Positions 1 through 8,356 of a stretch of DNA of 11,295 bases are shown one piece after another. Origin of the DNA: an uncultured Rhodocyclaceae bacterium (GTDB lineage Bacteria; Pseudomonadota; Gammaproteobacteria; Burkholderiales; Rhodocyclaceae); the NCBI GenBank assembly GCA_903950295.1, contig CAJBAP010000051.1:1-11295 (forward strand), read 5' to 3'. Both the position numbers and the translations under genes were made by a program. Within the stretch, counting starts at the first letter, position 1, and each line of letters opens with the position of its first letter. The notes under the pieces are model-generated. The model was not told the DNA's origin, searched no databases, and worked only from the letters and a program-made list of their open reading frames with translations.

Positions 1-128
1 ATACGGTTCTTGACAACTGATGCCGTCCCGCCAGCGCCGACTTTTTTTTCGGCGGCGCCAGCCAGAGGGATGCCGGCGCCAAGCAAGGCGATGAGTGCAA
101 GGAGAGCAAGACGGATAGCGGTACGCAT
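1..128 (-). CDS. Exported protein of unknown function, 5' part only (runs off the left edge)
   Basis: Only the first 42 codons are in the window. The start ATG (128-126 on the minus strand) lies 3 nt after the sqr stop codon, so the gene is almost certainly co-transcribed and probably translationally coupled with sqr; no strong Shine-Dalgarno is visible (a weak AAGTAAG overlaps the sqr stop). The N-terminus is a clear Sec signal peptide: MRTAIRLA with two Arg, a Leu/Ala/Ile-rich core at residues 7-20, and a probable cleavage in the LAGA-AEKK region (residues 22-27). The first mature residues are Lys-rich and then read KVGAGGTA (29-36), encoded by a DNA repeat found twice more in the window. 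A run of eight A encodes the EKK stretch. No haem, metal or Cys motif is reached before the edge, so the family cannot be named. A periplasmic partner of sulfide oxidation is suggested by position only. Confidence 0.75.
   Translation of the reverse strand, partial: MRTAIRLALLALIALLGAGIPLAGAAEKKVGAGGTASVVKNR
21..45 (-). repeat. Dispersed repeat, copy A (coding)
   Basis: Read on the minus strand, four A are followed by GTCGGCGCTGGCGGGACGGC and A. This matches copy B (8357-8381) with one mismatch in 25, and copy C (11153-11176) with one mismatch in 24. Here it lies in the reading frame of the exported protein just after the predicted signal-peptide cleavage site and encodes KVGAGGTA. The match to B ends soon after the core, and no right hairpin arm is visible. 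Confidence 0.7.
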
Positions 129-131
129 GGC

Positions 132-1403
132 TTACTTGTGCAAACGCGTGACGCCCATCAGTTTGAGCACGTACTTTTCGTAGATCGGCTCGGTGTTGCC
201 TTTTTTCATCTTGCGGATGAAATATTTCTCGTAGCCGACCTTGGCCAGATGTACCCACTTGCCCTTGTTGAACCAGCTGACATTGCGCGGCGGAATCTGC
301 GGAATGGCAACGAAGGCTGCACCGCTGTCGCCGAAGTCGGCGAGACAAACCGCATTCCAGGTGGCCTTCTGGTCCGGCTCCTTGCCATCCATTGCCAGAC
401 GGATGTTATGCACCGTGGCCGTCACCATCGATTCGATCATGTAACCGGTCTTGGGCGTGCCAACGGGAATCGGCGTGGCTTCCACCGGCGGAATGGCAAC
501 GCACACACCAATCGAGTAGATGTTCTTGTATTTCGGATTGCGTTGGAACGGATCGACGATGATGAAGCCACGCGGATTGGCCAGGCCTTCGATGCCGATG
601 ACGGCGTCAACTCCCTTGAAGGCGGGCAACATCATCGAATATTTGAAGTCGAGCACATGCTCCTTCTTGGGTTGGCCGTTTTCGTCATGTTCGGTGACGA
701 ACATCTTACCGGCTTCGACCTTGCTCACCTTGGCATTGCAGATCCACTTGATGTGCTTTTCGCGCAGGATGGACTCGATCATGCCTTTGGAGTCGCCGAC
801 ACCGCCGAGGCCCAAATGGCCAACATAGGGTTCGGCGGTAACAAAGGTCATTGGCACCTTGCTGCGGATCTTGCGGCGGCGTAGATCGGTATCCATGATC
901 ATGGCGAACTCGTAAGCCGGGCCGTAGCAGGAAGCACCCTGCAATGCGCCGACAACAATGTGCCCCGGATCCTTGACGAAACCGTCCCAGGCTTTTGCCG
1001 CCGTCTCGGCATGGTTGACCGTGCAGATCGACTGGGTATGGGCTGCAGGTCCCGCGCCTTCCACTTCCTCGAAGGCAAGTTTCGGGCCGGTGGCAATGAC
1101 CAGATAATCGTAGGTCACCGACGTACCATCGATGAGTTCGATACGATTTTCCTCGGGATGCACACGCTTGGCCGCCGTGACGATCAGGTCGATGCCCTTG
1201 CGTTCCAGATAGGTTTTCAGCTCGAAGGTGATGTCATCGCGACTACGCCAATTGACGGCAAGCCAGGGGTTCGACGGCGTGAATTGAAAATAGGAATTTT
1301 CGGTCACCACGGTGACCTTGTCGTTCGGACCGACATGCTCTTTCATGTCGTAGGCGGCAACCAACCCGCCAATGCCCGCGCCGAGAATGATGATGTGCGC
1401 CAT
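132..1403 (-). CDS. sqr: Sulfide:quinone oxidoreductase (SQR, type I)
   Basis: This FAD enzyme oxidises H2S to polysulfide or sulfur at the cytoplasmic membrane and passes electrons to quinone. The 423-residue length is close to the roughly 430 of Acidithiobacillus ferrooxidans SQR. Visible features are an N-terminal dinucleotide fold with GAGIGG (8-13), LVIATGPKLAF (101-111), and three cysteines, Cys127 (SICTVNHAE), Cys159 (GASCYGPAYEF) and Cys353 (WNAVCLADFGD). From memory of the family these match Cys128, Cys160 and Cys356 of the A. ferrooxidans enzyme, so the redox triad is complete. Two further Cys (222, 301) are extra. The C-terminus has TPKTGYMIESM (316-326) and an amphipathic Lys/Tyr-rich segment (388-416) typical of the monotopic membrane anchor. 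There is no signal peptide, which argues against periplasmic flavocytochrome c (FccB). The start is supported by GGAG six bases upstream (1410-1413); an overlapping ATG 4 nt upstream is out of frame. It is divergent from scpA and followed by an exported protein gene. Confidence 0.94.
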   Translation of the reverse strand: MAHIIILGAGIGGLVAAYDMKEHVGPNDKVTVVTENSYFQFTPSNPWLAVNWRSRDDITFELKTYLERKGIDLIVTAAKRVHPEENRIELIDGTSVTYDYLVIATGPKLAFEEVEGAGPAAHTQSICTVNHAETAAKAWDGFVKDPGHIVVGALQGASCYGPAYEFAMIMDTDLRRRKIRSKVPMTFVTAEPYVGHLGLGGVGDSKGMIESILREKHIKWICNAKVSKVEAGKMFVTEHDENGQPKKEHVLDFKYSMMLPAFKGVDAVIGIEGLANPRGFIIVDPFQRNPKYKNIYSIGVCVAIPPVEATPIPVGTPKTGYMIESMVTATVHNIRLAMDGKEPDQKATWNAVCLADFGDSGAAFVAIPQIPPRNVSWFNKGKWVHLAKVGYEKYFIRKMKKGNTEPIYEKYVLKLMGVTRLHK

Positions 1404-1417
1404 TCATTACTCCAGAT

Positions 1418-1429
1418 AACTGATCAGTT
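1418..1429. promoter_or_regulatory. Perfect 12-bp palindrome upstream of sqr, possible operator
   Basis: AACTGATCAGTT is exactly self-complementary and lies 15-26 nt upstream of the sqr start codon, just outside its ribosome-binding site. A site here would fall in the sqr leader or near its transcription start, a usual place for a repressor operator. I cannot assign it to a known regulator: it is not a canonical FNR box and I recognise no family consensus. Confidence 0.3.
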
Positions 1430-1446
1430 CAGTGGGCGAAGAATAC

Positions 1447-1460
1447 TCCTCGCGCGAGGA
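1447..1460. promoter_or_regulatory. Perfect 14-bp palindrome in the sqr-scpA divergent region
   Basis: TCCTCGCGCGAGGA is perfectly self-complementary. It sits in the middle of the 122-nt divergent region, about 44 nt upstream of sqr and 66 nt upstream of scpA, so one bound protein could act on both promoters. No convincing sigma-70 promoter pair could be fixed on either strand, so its relation to transcription starts is unknown. It could also form a small hairpin in RNA, but without a T tract it is a poor terminator. Confidence 0.3.
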
Positions 1461-1525
1461 CGGCACGTTGCTATCATTCGATCTTCTAATACCAACATCA
1501 GCCGAAAAACGGCGGGAGTGGAACC

Positions 1526-3691
1526 ATGAGCAAGTATCCCGAAGTGTCGATTCCGGGTCTTGACGCCTGGAACAAGGCCGCAGGCAAGTCAGTTACTGAC
1601 GGTGATCTGTCGCAGCTGAACTGGACGACGCCTGAAGGGCTGACCATCAAGCCGCTATATACCAAAGCGGATGTGGTCGACCTGCCTTACGCCGATACCT
1701 TGCCCGGTTTCGAACCCTTCCTGCGCGGCCCGCAGGCGACGATGTACGCCGCGCGGCCCTGGACCATTCGCCAGTACGCCGGTTTTTCGACAGCAGAGGC
1801 TTCCAATGCCTTCTACCGCAAGGCGCTTGCCGCCGGCGCTCAGGGCGTCTCTGTTGCTTTTGACCTTGCCACGCACCGCGGCTACGACTCGGACCACCCG
1901 CGCGTCGTCGGCGACGTCGGCAAGGCCGGCGTCGCAATTGATTCAGTTGAGGACATGAAGATTCTCTTCGACGGCATTCCGCTCGACAAGGTGTCGGTGT
2001 CGATGACCATGAACGGCGCCGTGCTGCCGGTGTTGGCGGGCTACGTAATCGCCGCCGAGGAGCAGGGCGTCACGCAGGACAAACTCTCGGGGACGATCCA
2101 GAACGATATCCTCAAGGAGTTCATGGTTCGCAACACCTACATCTACTCACCCGAGCCATCGATGCGCATCATCGCCGACATCATCGGCTACACGGCAGCC
2201 AACATGCCGAAGTTCAACTCGATCTCGATTTCCGGTTATCACATCCAGGAGGCCGGTGCGACGCAGGCGCTGGAACTGGCCTTCACGCTCGCCGACGGCA
2301 TGGAGTACGTGCGCACGGCAATAAAGAGCGGGCTGGATGTGGATGCCTTCGCCGGACGGCTGTCATTCTTCTTCGGCATCGGCATGAATTTCTACCTGGA
2401 GGTAGCGAAGCTGCGCGCGGCACGCCTCCTGTGGTGGCGCATCATGAAATCGTTCGACGCCAAGAATCCCAAGTCCTTGATGCTGCGCACCCACTGCCAG
2501 ACTTCCGGCTGGTCGCTCACCGAGCAGGATCCGTACAACAACGTCGTACGCACCACCATCGAGGCGATGGCGGCCGTGTTCGGCGGTACGCAAAGCCTGC
2601 ACACCAATGCCCTTGATGAGGCCATTGCGCTGCCCACCGAGTTCTCGTCACGCATTGCGCGCAACACGCAGATTCTGATTCAGGAAGAAACGCATATCAC
2701 CAATGTTGTCGACCCCTGGGCCGGCAGCTACATGATGGAAAAACTGACGCAGGACATGGCTGACATGGCCTGGAACACCATTCAGGAAGTCGAGAAGATG
2801 GGTGGCATGACGCATGCCGTCGACACCGGTTGGGCCAAGCTGCAGATCGAGAAGTGCGCCGCCGAGAAGCAGGCGCGCATCGACTCGGGTCAGGACGTCA
2901 TCGTCGGCGTGAACAAATACAAGCTGGCGAAGGAGGACCCGATCGAGTTTCTCGATGTCGATAACCACGCGGTCAGGGACTCGCAAATTGCGCGCCTCAA
3001 GGAGACCCGGGCAAACCGCGATACGGCAGCCGTGCAGGCTGCGCTTGAGGCACTCACCGCAGCAGCACAAAACGGTGAAGGCAACCTGCTTGACCTCGCC
3101 ATCAAGGCAACCAGGGCAAGAGCGACAGTCGGTGAAATCTCCGATGCACTCGAAAAGGTCTGGGGTCGCCATCGCGCCACGAACCAGGTCGTTTCCGGTG
3201 TCTATTCCGCCGCCTACGGCGCAAGTCCCGGCATCGACGAACTGCGCGAACTGATTGAGGAATTCGCCGCCGCCGAGGGTCGCCGTCCGCGCATCATGAT
3301 TGCCAAACTCGGCCAGGACGGCCACGATCGCGGCGCCAAGGTGGTTGCGACGGCCTTTGCCGACCTAGGTTTCGATGTAGATATCGGCCCCCTGTTCCAG
3401 ACACCGGAAGAGGCCGCGCGCCAGGCCATCGAAAACGACGTCCATGCGCTCGGCGTGTCGACCCTTGCCGCCGGCCACAAAACGCTGGTGCCACAACTGG
3501 TTCAGGCATTGAAAGACCAGGGCGGGGAAGACATCGTCGTCTTCGTCGGTGGCGTCATCCCGGCGCAGGATTACGCAGCCTTGTTTGCCGCCGGCGCCAA
3601 GGGCATCTTCGGCCCCGGCACGCCGATCCCGCAGTGTGCCCACGAGGTACTGCGGGCCATTCGCGCCGCCCACTTGCCGGCTTCTGCCTGA
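1526..3691 (+). CDS. scpA: Methylmalonyl-CoA mutase, full-length single-chain (ScpA type)
   Basis: This adenosylcobalamin enzyme interconverts (R)-methylmalonyl-CoA and succinyl-CoA in the cytoplasm. At 721 residues it matches the one-gene mutases (E. coli ScpA is about 714). The catalytic barrel fills roughly residues 30-560 and the B12-binding domain 586-715. The cobalamin motif DGHDRG (598-603) supplies the axial ligand His600, followed by the [11 protein letters not shown] and GGVIPAQD segments that line the nucleotide-tail pocket. Active-site residues correspond, with a constant offset of five, to Tyr89, Arg207 and His244 of the Propionibacterium enzyme: Tyr84 (IRQYAGFST), Arg202 (EFMVRNTY) and His239 (SGYHIQEAG). 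Tyr and Arg at the first two positions favour methylmalonyl-CoA over isobutyryl-CoA. The start has GGGAG (1514-1518) seven bases upstream. It is the first gene of the operon; meaB follows 10 nt after its stop. Confidence 0.97.
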   Translation: MSKYPEVSIPGLDAWNKAAGKSVTDGDLSQLNWTTPEGLTIKPLYTKADVVDLPYADTLPGFEPFLRGPQATMYAARPWTIRQYAGFSTAEASNAFYRKALAAGAQGVSVAFDLATHRGYDSDHPRVVGDVGKAGVAIDSVEDMKILFDGIPLDKVSVSMTMNGAVLPVLAGYVIAAEEQGVTQDKLSGTIQNDILKEFMVRNTYIYSPEPSMRIIADIIGYTAANMPKFNSISISGYHIQEAGATQALELAFTLADGMEYVRTAIKSGLDVDAFAGRLSFFFGIGMNFYLEVAKLRAARLLWWRIMKSFDAKNPKSLMLRTHCQTSGWSLTEQDPYNNVVRTTIEAMAAVFGGTQSLHTNALDEAIALPTEFSSRIARNTQILIQEETHITNVVDPWAGSYMMEKLTQDMADMAWNTIQEVEKMGGMTHAVDTGWAKLQIEKCAAEKQARIDSGQDVIVGVNKYKLAKEDPIEFLDVDNHAVRDSQIARLKETRANRDTAAVQAALEALTAAAQNGEGNLLDLAIKATRARATVGEISDALEKVWGRHRATNQVVSGVYSAAYGASPGIDELRELIEEFAAAEGRRPRIMIAKLGQDGHDRGAKVVATAFADLGFDVDIGPLFQTPEEAARQAIENDVHALGVSTLAAGHKTLVPQLVQALKDQGGEDIVVFVGGVIPAQDYAALFAAGAKGIFGPGTPIPQCAHEVLRAIRAAHLPASA

Positions 3692-3701
3692 CCACCGCGA
3701 C

Positions 3702-4706
3702 ATGCCCCCGATGGCCGAAGCCGGCTTGTCGAGCGAAGATCGCGACCTCGTCGCAGGCGTGATTGCCGGCCAGCGCCGTGCGCTGGCAAAGACGATCACG
3801 CTCGTCGAGTCGACACGCGCCGACCACCAGGAACGCGCCGCAATCGTCCTCGACGCTTTGCTGCCGCACACCGGGCAGACGCTGCGCATCGGCCTGACCG
3901 GCGTACCGGGCGTCGGCAAGTCGACTTTCGTCGAGGCCTTCGGTCTTTACCTGATCGAACAGGGCTTGAAGGTCGCGGTACTCGCCATCGATCCCTCCTC
4001 CAGTCGCAGCGGCGGCTCCATTCTCGGCGACAAGACACGCATGGAGCGACTCTGCCAGCAGGAAGCCGCCTTCATCCGGCCCTCGCCCGCCGCCGGCACG
4101 CTCGGTGGCGTGGCTGAAAAAACGCGTGAAGCGATGCTGGTATGCGAAGCTGCCGGCTTCGATGTCGTCATCGTCGAAACCGTTGGCGTCGGCCAATCGG
4201 AAACAGTAGTAGCCGGCATGACCGACGTATTTGTCTTGCTGCAATTACCGAATGCCGGTGACGATCTGCAGGCCATCAAGAAAGGCATCATGGAGCTGGC
4301 CGACGTGGTGATCTACAACAAGGCCGACCTCGACGCCACGGCAGCCGAACGTGCTTGCATGCAGATGCGGGCTGCGTTGTCCATGCTGCACCCCGCCAGT
4401 GCCCACTGGAAACCACCGGTACTGCAGACCAGCGCGCTGCACGCCCGGGGGATCGACACGGTCTGGGCAACGCTATGCGAGTACCGCAAAACGCTGGAGG
4501 CCAGCGGTGAATTCACCGAAAAGCGCCGCCGCCAGGCACTCGCCTGGATGTGGCAACTCGTCGACACCGGGCTGCGTCACCGCTTCCGTGAACATCCCGG
4601 CGTGAAGGCGACGCTACCTGGCATTACACACGACGTCGCGGCGGGTACGATAACGCCGACGGTGGCGACCCAGCGACTGTTGAATTTGATGAACCGGTTT
4701 TTTTAG
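3702..4706 (+). CDS. meaB: Mutase-associated GTPase MeaB (ArgK family)
   Basis: This G3E-family P-loop GTPase gates delivery of adenosylcobalamin to methylmalonyl-CoA mutase and protects or rescues the mutase when its cofactor is damaged. The 334 residues fit the family (E. coli ArgK/YgfD about 331). Visible motifs are Walker [10 protein letters not shown] (67-75), the switch I region [18 protein letters not shown] (97-114), the switch II/Walker B stretch [10 protein letters not shown] (158-167), and the base-recognition motif NKAD (206-209). The C-terminal helices (about 280-334) form the dimerisation arm in known structures. The frame is open back to 3549 but that part overlaps scpA, so I start at ATG 3702; ATG 3711 is an alternative. 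Neither has a good Shine-Dalgarno, which suggests coupling to scpA termination 10 nt upstream. The old name ArgK (arginine transport kinase) is misleading here. Confidence 0.96.
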   Translation: MPPMAEAGLSSEDRDLVAGVIAGQRRALAKTITLVESTRADHQERAAIVLDALLPHTGQTLRIGLTGVPGVGKSTFVEAFGLYLIEQGLKVAVLAIDPSSSRSGGSILGDKTRMERLCQQEAAFIRPSPAAGTLGGVAEKTREAMLVCEAAGFDVVIVETVGVGQSETVVAGMTDVFVLLQLPNAGDDLQAIKKGIMELADVVIYNKADLDATAAERACMQMRAALSMLHPASAHWKPPVLQTSALHARGIDTVWATLCEYRKTLEASGEFTEKRRRQALAWMWQLVDTGLRHRFREHPGVKATLPGITHDVAAGTITPTVATQRLLNLMNRFF

Positions 4707-4716
4707 GAATTTTTGT

Positions 4717-4724
4717 AGGAGAAG
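4717..4724 (+). promoter_or_regulatory. Ribosome-binding site of pccB
   Basis: AGGAGAAG, with AGGAG eight bases before ATG 4730, is the strongest Shine-Dalgarno in the operon. It supports this start and independent translation of the carboxylase genes after the poorly primed meaB. Confidence 0.8.
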
Positions 4725-4729
4725 TATCC

Positions 4730-6262
4730 ATGCACGAAATCATCGAACTACTGGATAAAAAACGCGCATTGGCCCGCCTCGGTGGCGGCCAGAAACGCAT
4801 CGACGCTCAGCACACCAAGGGCAAGCTGACCGCACGCGAGCGCATCGAACTGTTGCTCGACGACGGTACCTTTGAAGAATGGGACATGTTCAAGGAGCAT
4901 CGCTGCACCGATTTCGGCATGGCGGAGACCAAGATTCCCAGCGACGGCGTGGTGACCGGTTATGGCACCATCAACGGCCGCATGGTGTTTGTCTATTCGC
5001 AGGATTTCACCGTGTTCGGCGGCGCGCTCTCCGAAGCCCACGCCGAGAAGATCTGCAAAATCATGGACAAGGCATTGCAGGTCGGCGCCCCGGTAATCGG
5101 CCTGAATGACTCGGGCGGCGCGCGCATCCAGGAGGGCGTGGCGGCGCTCGGCGGCTACGCCGACGTGTTCCAAAGGAACGTCATGGCGTCGGGCGTCATC
5201 CCGCAAATCTCGCTGATCATGGGCCCCTGTGCCGGCGGCGCGGTGTACTCGCCGGCAATGACCGACTTCATCTTCATGGTGAAAGATACCTCCTACATGT
5301 TCGTCACCGGCCCGGAAGTCGTGAAGACCGTGACCCACGAGGAAGTCACTGCCGAGGAACTTGGCGGCGCGGTAACGCACACGACAAAGTCCGGTGTCGC
5401 TGATCTCGCCTTCGAGAACGATGTCGATGCGCTGATCATGCTGCGGCGCTTCTTCAATTACCTGCCGCTCAACAACAAGGAAAAAGCGCCGATCCGTCCA
5501 ACCACCGATTCGGCCGATCGCCTCGATCATTCGCTCGACACGCTGGTGCCGGACAGCGCCAACAAGCCTTACGACATCAAGGAACTGATCATCAAGACAG
5601 TCGACGATGCCGACTTCTTCGAGCTGCAGCCCGATCACGCCAAGAACATCATCATCGGTTTTGCGCGCATGGAAGGGCAAACCGTCGGCATCGTCGCCAA
5701 TCAGCCGATGGTGATGGCCGGTTGCCTCGACATCAAGTCATCGATCAAGGCGGCACGCTTCGTGCGCTTCTGCGATGCCTACAGCATTCCGATCATCACC
5801 TTCGTCGATGTGCCGGGCTTCATGCCGGGCACGGCGCAGGAATACGGCGGCATCATCAAGCACGGTGCCAAACTGCTGTACGCCTACGCCGAATGCACGG
5901 TGCCAAAGATCACCGTGATCACACGCAAGGCCTACGGCGGCGCCTACGACGTAATGGCGTCGAAACATTTGCGCGGTGACGTGAACTTTGCCTGGCCCAG
6001 TGCCGAAATCGCGGTGATGGGGCCGAAAGGCGCGGTGGAGATCATCTTCCGCGAGGACAAGGGCGACCCGGCCAAACTGGCCGCGAAGGAAGCAGAGTAC
6101 AAGGCTAAATTCGCCAACCCCTTCGTCGCCGGCGCACGCGGCTTCATCGATGATGTGATCCAGCCGTATGAAACAAGGAAGCGCATCTGCCGTTCGCTGG
6201 TGATGTTGCGTAACAAGTCCATTACCAATCCGTGGCGCAAGCACGGGAACATTCCGCTCTGA
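4730..6262 (+). CDS. pccB: Propionyl-CoA carboxylase beta subunit (carboxyltransferase)
   Basis: It transfers the carboxyl group from carboxybiotin on PccA to propionyl-CoA, giving (S)-methylmalonyl-CoA. At 510 residues it is full length for the acyl-CoA carboxylase beta family. Two crotonase-like halves are visible. The N-terminal half has SGGARIQEG (128-136) and [13 protein letters not shown] (164-176); the C-terminal half has [20 protein letters not shown] (360-379) and [16 protein letters not shown] (399-414). The Gly-Gly pairs are the oxyanion holes. Asp407 in GGAYDVM corresponds to the Asp that, in Streptomyces PccB, favours propionyl-CoA (acetyl-preferring relatives have Ile), so the substrate call is fairly firm. 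The C-terminus WRKHGNIPL closely resembles the end of human PCCB. It is 23 nt after meaB and 20 nt before pccA. The family normally forms an alpha6-beta6 complex with PccA. Confidence 0.96.
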   Translation: MHEIIELLDKKRALARLGGGQKRIDAQHTKGKLTARERIELLLDDGTFEEWDMFKEHRCTDFGMAETKIPSDGVVTGYGTINGRMVFVYSQDFTVFGGALSEAHAEKICKIMDKALQVGAPVIGLNDSGGARIQEGVAALGGYADVFQRNVMASGVIPQISLIMGPCAGGAVYSPAMTDFIFMVKDTSYMFVTGPEVVKTVTHEEVTAEELGGAVTHTTKSGVADLAFENDVDALIMLRRFFNYLPLNNKEKAPIRPTTDSADRLDHSLDTLVPDSANKPYDIKELIIKTVDDADFFELQPDHAKNIIIGFARMEGQTVGIVANQPMVMAGCLDIKSSIKAARFVRFCDAYSIPIITFVDVPGFMPGTAQEYGGIIKHGAKLLYAYAECTVPKITVITRKAYGGAYDVMASKHLRGDVNFAWPSAEIAVMGPKGAVEIIFREDKGDPAKLAAKEAEYKAKFANPFVAGARGFIDDVIQPYETRKRICRSLVMLRNKSITNPWRKHGNIPL

Positions 6263-6267
6263 GCGCC

Positions 6268-6274
6268 GGGGAGA
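6268..6274 (+). promoter_or_regulatory. Ribosome-binding site that fixes the pccA start
   Basis: GGGGAGA lies eight bases before ATG 6283. The open frame extends back to 6232 inside pccB, but only ATG 6283 has a ribosome-binding site and begins with the family-typical MFKKILIANRGEIA. Confidence 0.8.
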
Positions 6275-6282
6275 AACCAATC

Positions 6283-8295
6283 ATGTTCAAGAAAATTCTG
6301 ATCGCCAACCGCGGAGAGATTGCCTGCCGCGTCATCAAGACCGCCCGCAAAATGGGCATAGCCACCGTGGCCATCTATTCCGAGGCCGACAAGGATGCGC
6401 TGCATGTGGAAATGGCCGACGAGGCCGTCTGCATCGGCCCGGCACCCTCGAAGGAAAGCTATCTGGTGATGGACAAGATCATCGCCGCCTGCAAAGAGAC
6501 CGGTGCCGAGGCCGTGCATCCGGGCTACGGCTTCCTCTCCGAAAACGCCAGCTTCTCGCAGAAACTCGAGGAGGCGGGCATCATCTTCATCGGCCCGAAG
6601 CACTATTCGGTGGCGGCGATGGGCGACAAGATCGCCTCCAAGAAGCTGGCGCTGGAAGCCAAAGTCAATGTCATTCCCGGCTATAACGAGGCCATCGACA
6701 CGCCGGAACAGGCAGTCGACATCGCCAAGGGTATCGGCTATCCGGTGATGATCAAGGCTTCGGCGGGTGGCGGGGGCAAGGGTCTGCGCGTCGCCCATAA
6801 TGACAAGGAGGCGCACGAAGGCTTTAGCTCGTGCAAGACCGAAGCAAAAAATGCGTTCGGTGACGACCGCGTCTTCATCGAAAAGTATGTCGAGGAACCG
6901 CGCCACATCGAGATCCAGCTAATCGGCGATGCGCAGGGCAACTGTATCTATCTGCAAGAGCGCGAGTGCTCGATCCAGCGGCGCCACCAGAAGGTCATCG
7001 AAGAAGCGCCCTCGCCCTTCCTCGACCCAGTGACGCGCAAGGCCATGGGCGAACAAGCCGTAGCGCTGGCCAAGGCGGTGAAGTATCAAAGCGCCGGCAC
7101 CGTCGAGTTCGTCGTCGGCAAGGACAAGTCGTTCTACTTCCTCGAGATGAACACCCGCCTGCAAGTCGAGCACCCGGTAACGGAACTCATCACCGGCCTC
7201 GACCTGGTGGAATTGATGATCCGCGTCGCCGCCGGTGAGCCGCTGCCCTTCAAGCAGGAGGACGTTCAGTTGAACGGCTGGGCGATGGAATGCCGCATCA
7301 ATGCGGAAGACCCCTTCCGCGGCTTCCTGCCCTCGACCGGCCGACTGGTGAAGTTCAACCCGCCGGCCGCGCAAAGCTTCGGGCCACTCTCCGCAGTGCG
7401 CGTCGATACCGGTGTGTATGAGGGCGGGGAAATCTCGATGTATTACGATTCGATGATCGCCAAGTTGATCGTGCATGGCGCCACGCGTGATGCGGCCATC
7501 GCCCGCATGCGCGATGCGCTAAATGCCTTCGTGATTCGTGGCGTGGCCTCGAACATCTCCTTCCAGGCTGCACTGATGCAGCATCCGCGCTTCGTTTCTG
7601 GCAATTTCAACACCGGCCTGATTGCCGAGGAGTACCCGCACGGCTTCAACGCCGCCGACGTACCACACGACGATCCGGCCATGCTGATCACCGTGGCCGC
7701 CGCCATGCACCGCCAGTACCTGGCCAGGAACGCCACCATTACCGGCCAGATGCCTGGGCACGAATACCGGCCGGGGTCGGAATTCGTGGTACGACTCGAG
7801 GATGGCAGCGACCACCAGGTAAGCATCAACGCCGCCCCCAACGGTGCCAGTGGCTGGGACGTAGTCTTCGCCGGCGAACGCTACGAAATTCGCAGTCCCT
7901 GGCAATTTGGCCAGGCACTTTATCAGGGCACCTTGAACGGCGAAGCCTTCTGCATGCAGGTCGAGCGCCGCAGCCTCAAATACCGCCTGTTCCACTGGGG
8001 CACGCAGGCCGACCTGATGGTCATGACGGCCCGTGCCGCCCATCTGCAATCGTTGATGCCGAAAAAGGCGCCGCCGGACACCTCGAAATTTCTACTTTCA
8101 CCGATGCCAGGTCTGCTGACCCAGATTGCCGTCATTCCTGGCCAGGAGGTCAAGGCCGGCGAGGTTTTGGCGAAGATCGAGGCGATGAAGATGGAGAACG
8201 TGCTGAAAGCCGAGCGCGACTGCGTGGTCGATGAGCTGCTGGCCAAGCCGGGCGAAAGCCTCGCAGTGGATCAACCCATCATCGGCTTCAAGTAA
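6283..8295 (+). CDS. pccA: Propionyl-CoA carboxylase alpha subunit (biotin carboxylase plus biotin carrier)
   Basis: It uses ATP and bicarbonate to carboxylate its own biotin, which then feeds the PccB active site. At 670 residues it is normal for the alpha chain. Domains in order are the biotin carboxylase N-domain (1-115, ILIANRGEIACRV), ATP-grasp (about 116-320) with the glycine loop KASAGGGGKGLRV (158-170) and EMNTRLQVEHPVTE (288-301), the biotin carboxylase C-domain (330-445), a linker/BT domain that docks on the beta subunit (about 465-595), and a biotinyl domain (603-670). The biotinylation motif is EAMKMEN (633-639), with Lys636 as the acceptor. All catalytic segments are intact. It is the last gene of the operon and is followed by hairpins at 8341-8400. 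A biotin ligase must act from elsewhere in the genome. Confidence 0.96.
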   Translation: MFKKILIANRGEIACRVIKTARKMGIATVAIYSEADKDALHVEMADEAVCIGPAPSKESYLVMDKIIAACKETGAEAVHPGYGFLSENASFSQKLEEAGIIFIGPKHYSVAAMGDKIASKKLALEAKVNVIPGYNEAIDTPEQAVDIAKGIGYPVMIKASAGGGGKGLRVAHNDKEAHEGFSSCKTEAKNAFGDDRVFIEKYVEEPRHIEIQLIGDAQGNCIYLQERECSIQRRHQKVIEEAPSPFLDPVTRKAMGEQAVALAKAVKYQSAGTVEFVVGKDKSFYFLEMNTRLQVEHPVTELITGLDLVELMIRVAAGEPLPFKQEDVQLNGWAMECRINAEDPFRGFLPSTGRLVKFNPPAAQSFGPLSAVRVDTGVYEGGEISMYYDSMIAKLIVHGATRDAAIARMRDALNAFVIRGVASNISFQAALMQHPRFVSGNFNTGLIAEEYPHGFNAADVPHDDPAMLITVAAAMHRQYLARNATITGQMPGHEYRPGSEFVVRLEDGSDHQVSINAAPNGASGWDVVFAGERYEIRSPWQFGQALYQGTLNGEAFCMQVERRSLKYRLFHWGTQADLMVMTARAAHLQSLMPKKAPPDTSKFLLSPMPGLLTQIAVIPGQEVKAGEVLAKIEAMKMENVLKAERDCVVDELLAKPGESLAVDQPIIGFK

Positions 8296-8340
8296 AGAGC
8301 GGACTTCCGGCGGAGCAATGCCTGAAGTGGTGCTGGTTTC

Positions 8341-8356
8341 CGGCGGGGTAACGCCG
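8341..8356 (+). other. Small hairpin between pccA and mshI
   Basis: CGGCG and CGCCG form a 5-bp stem around a GGGTAA loop, about 45 nt after the pccA stop; three T before it and A residues after it could add pairs around a mismatch. It is followed by AAAAG rather than a T tract, so it is not a terminator by itself. It directly abuts repeat copy B. Confidence 0.4.

Noticed and set aside
138..884. Long open frame on the plus strand opposite sqr
   Set aside because: The sqr frame has complete family motifs; the opposite frame gives an unrecognisable His/Asp-rich product typical of antisense shadows in GC-rich genes.
1461..1472. GGCACG followed by TTGCT, resembling a sigma-54 promoter upstream of scpA
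   Set aside because: The -24 and -12 elements are directly adjacent; the sigma-54 consensus needs about four bases between them, so the spacing is wrong.
2648..3325. Open frame of 225 codons antisense to scpA
   Set aside because: It overlaps conserved mutase coding sequence, has no ribosome-binding site or recognisable motif, and fits the GC-rich shadow pattern.
3549..3701. 5' extension of meaB into scpA
   Set aside because: The extension lies in scpA coding sequence and is Arg/Pro-rich out-of-frame translation; the family length fits the start at 3702.
4698..4704. Run of seven T at the end of meaB, like a terminator tail
   Set aside because: No GC-rich stem precedes it, only the 8-bp AACCGGTT, and the bases encode the last Phe codons and stop of meaB inside a tight operon.
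4748..5680. Open frame of 310 codons antisense to pccB
   Set aside because: It mirrors conserved carboxyltransferase codons and has no recognisable features of its own.
5944..6906. Open frame of 320 codons antisense to the pccB-pccA junction
   Set aside because: It spans two firmly identified genes and their ribosome-binding site, and its product has no family resemblance.
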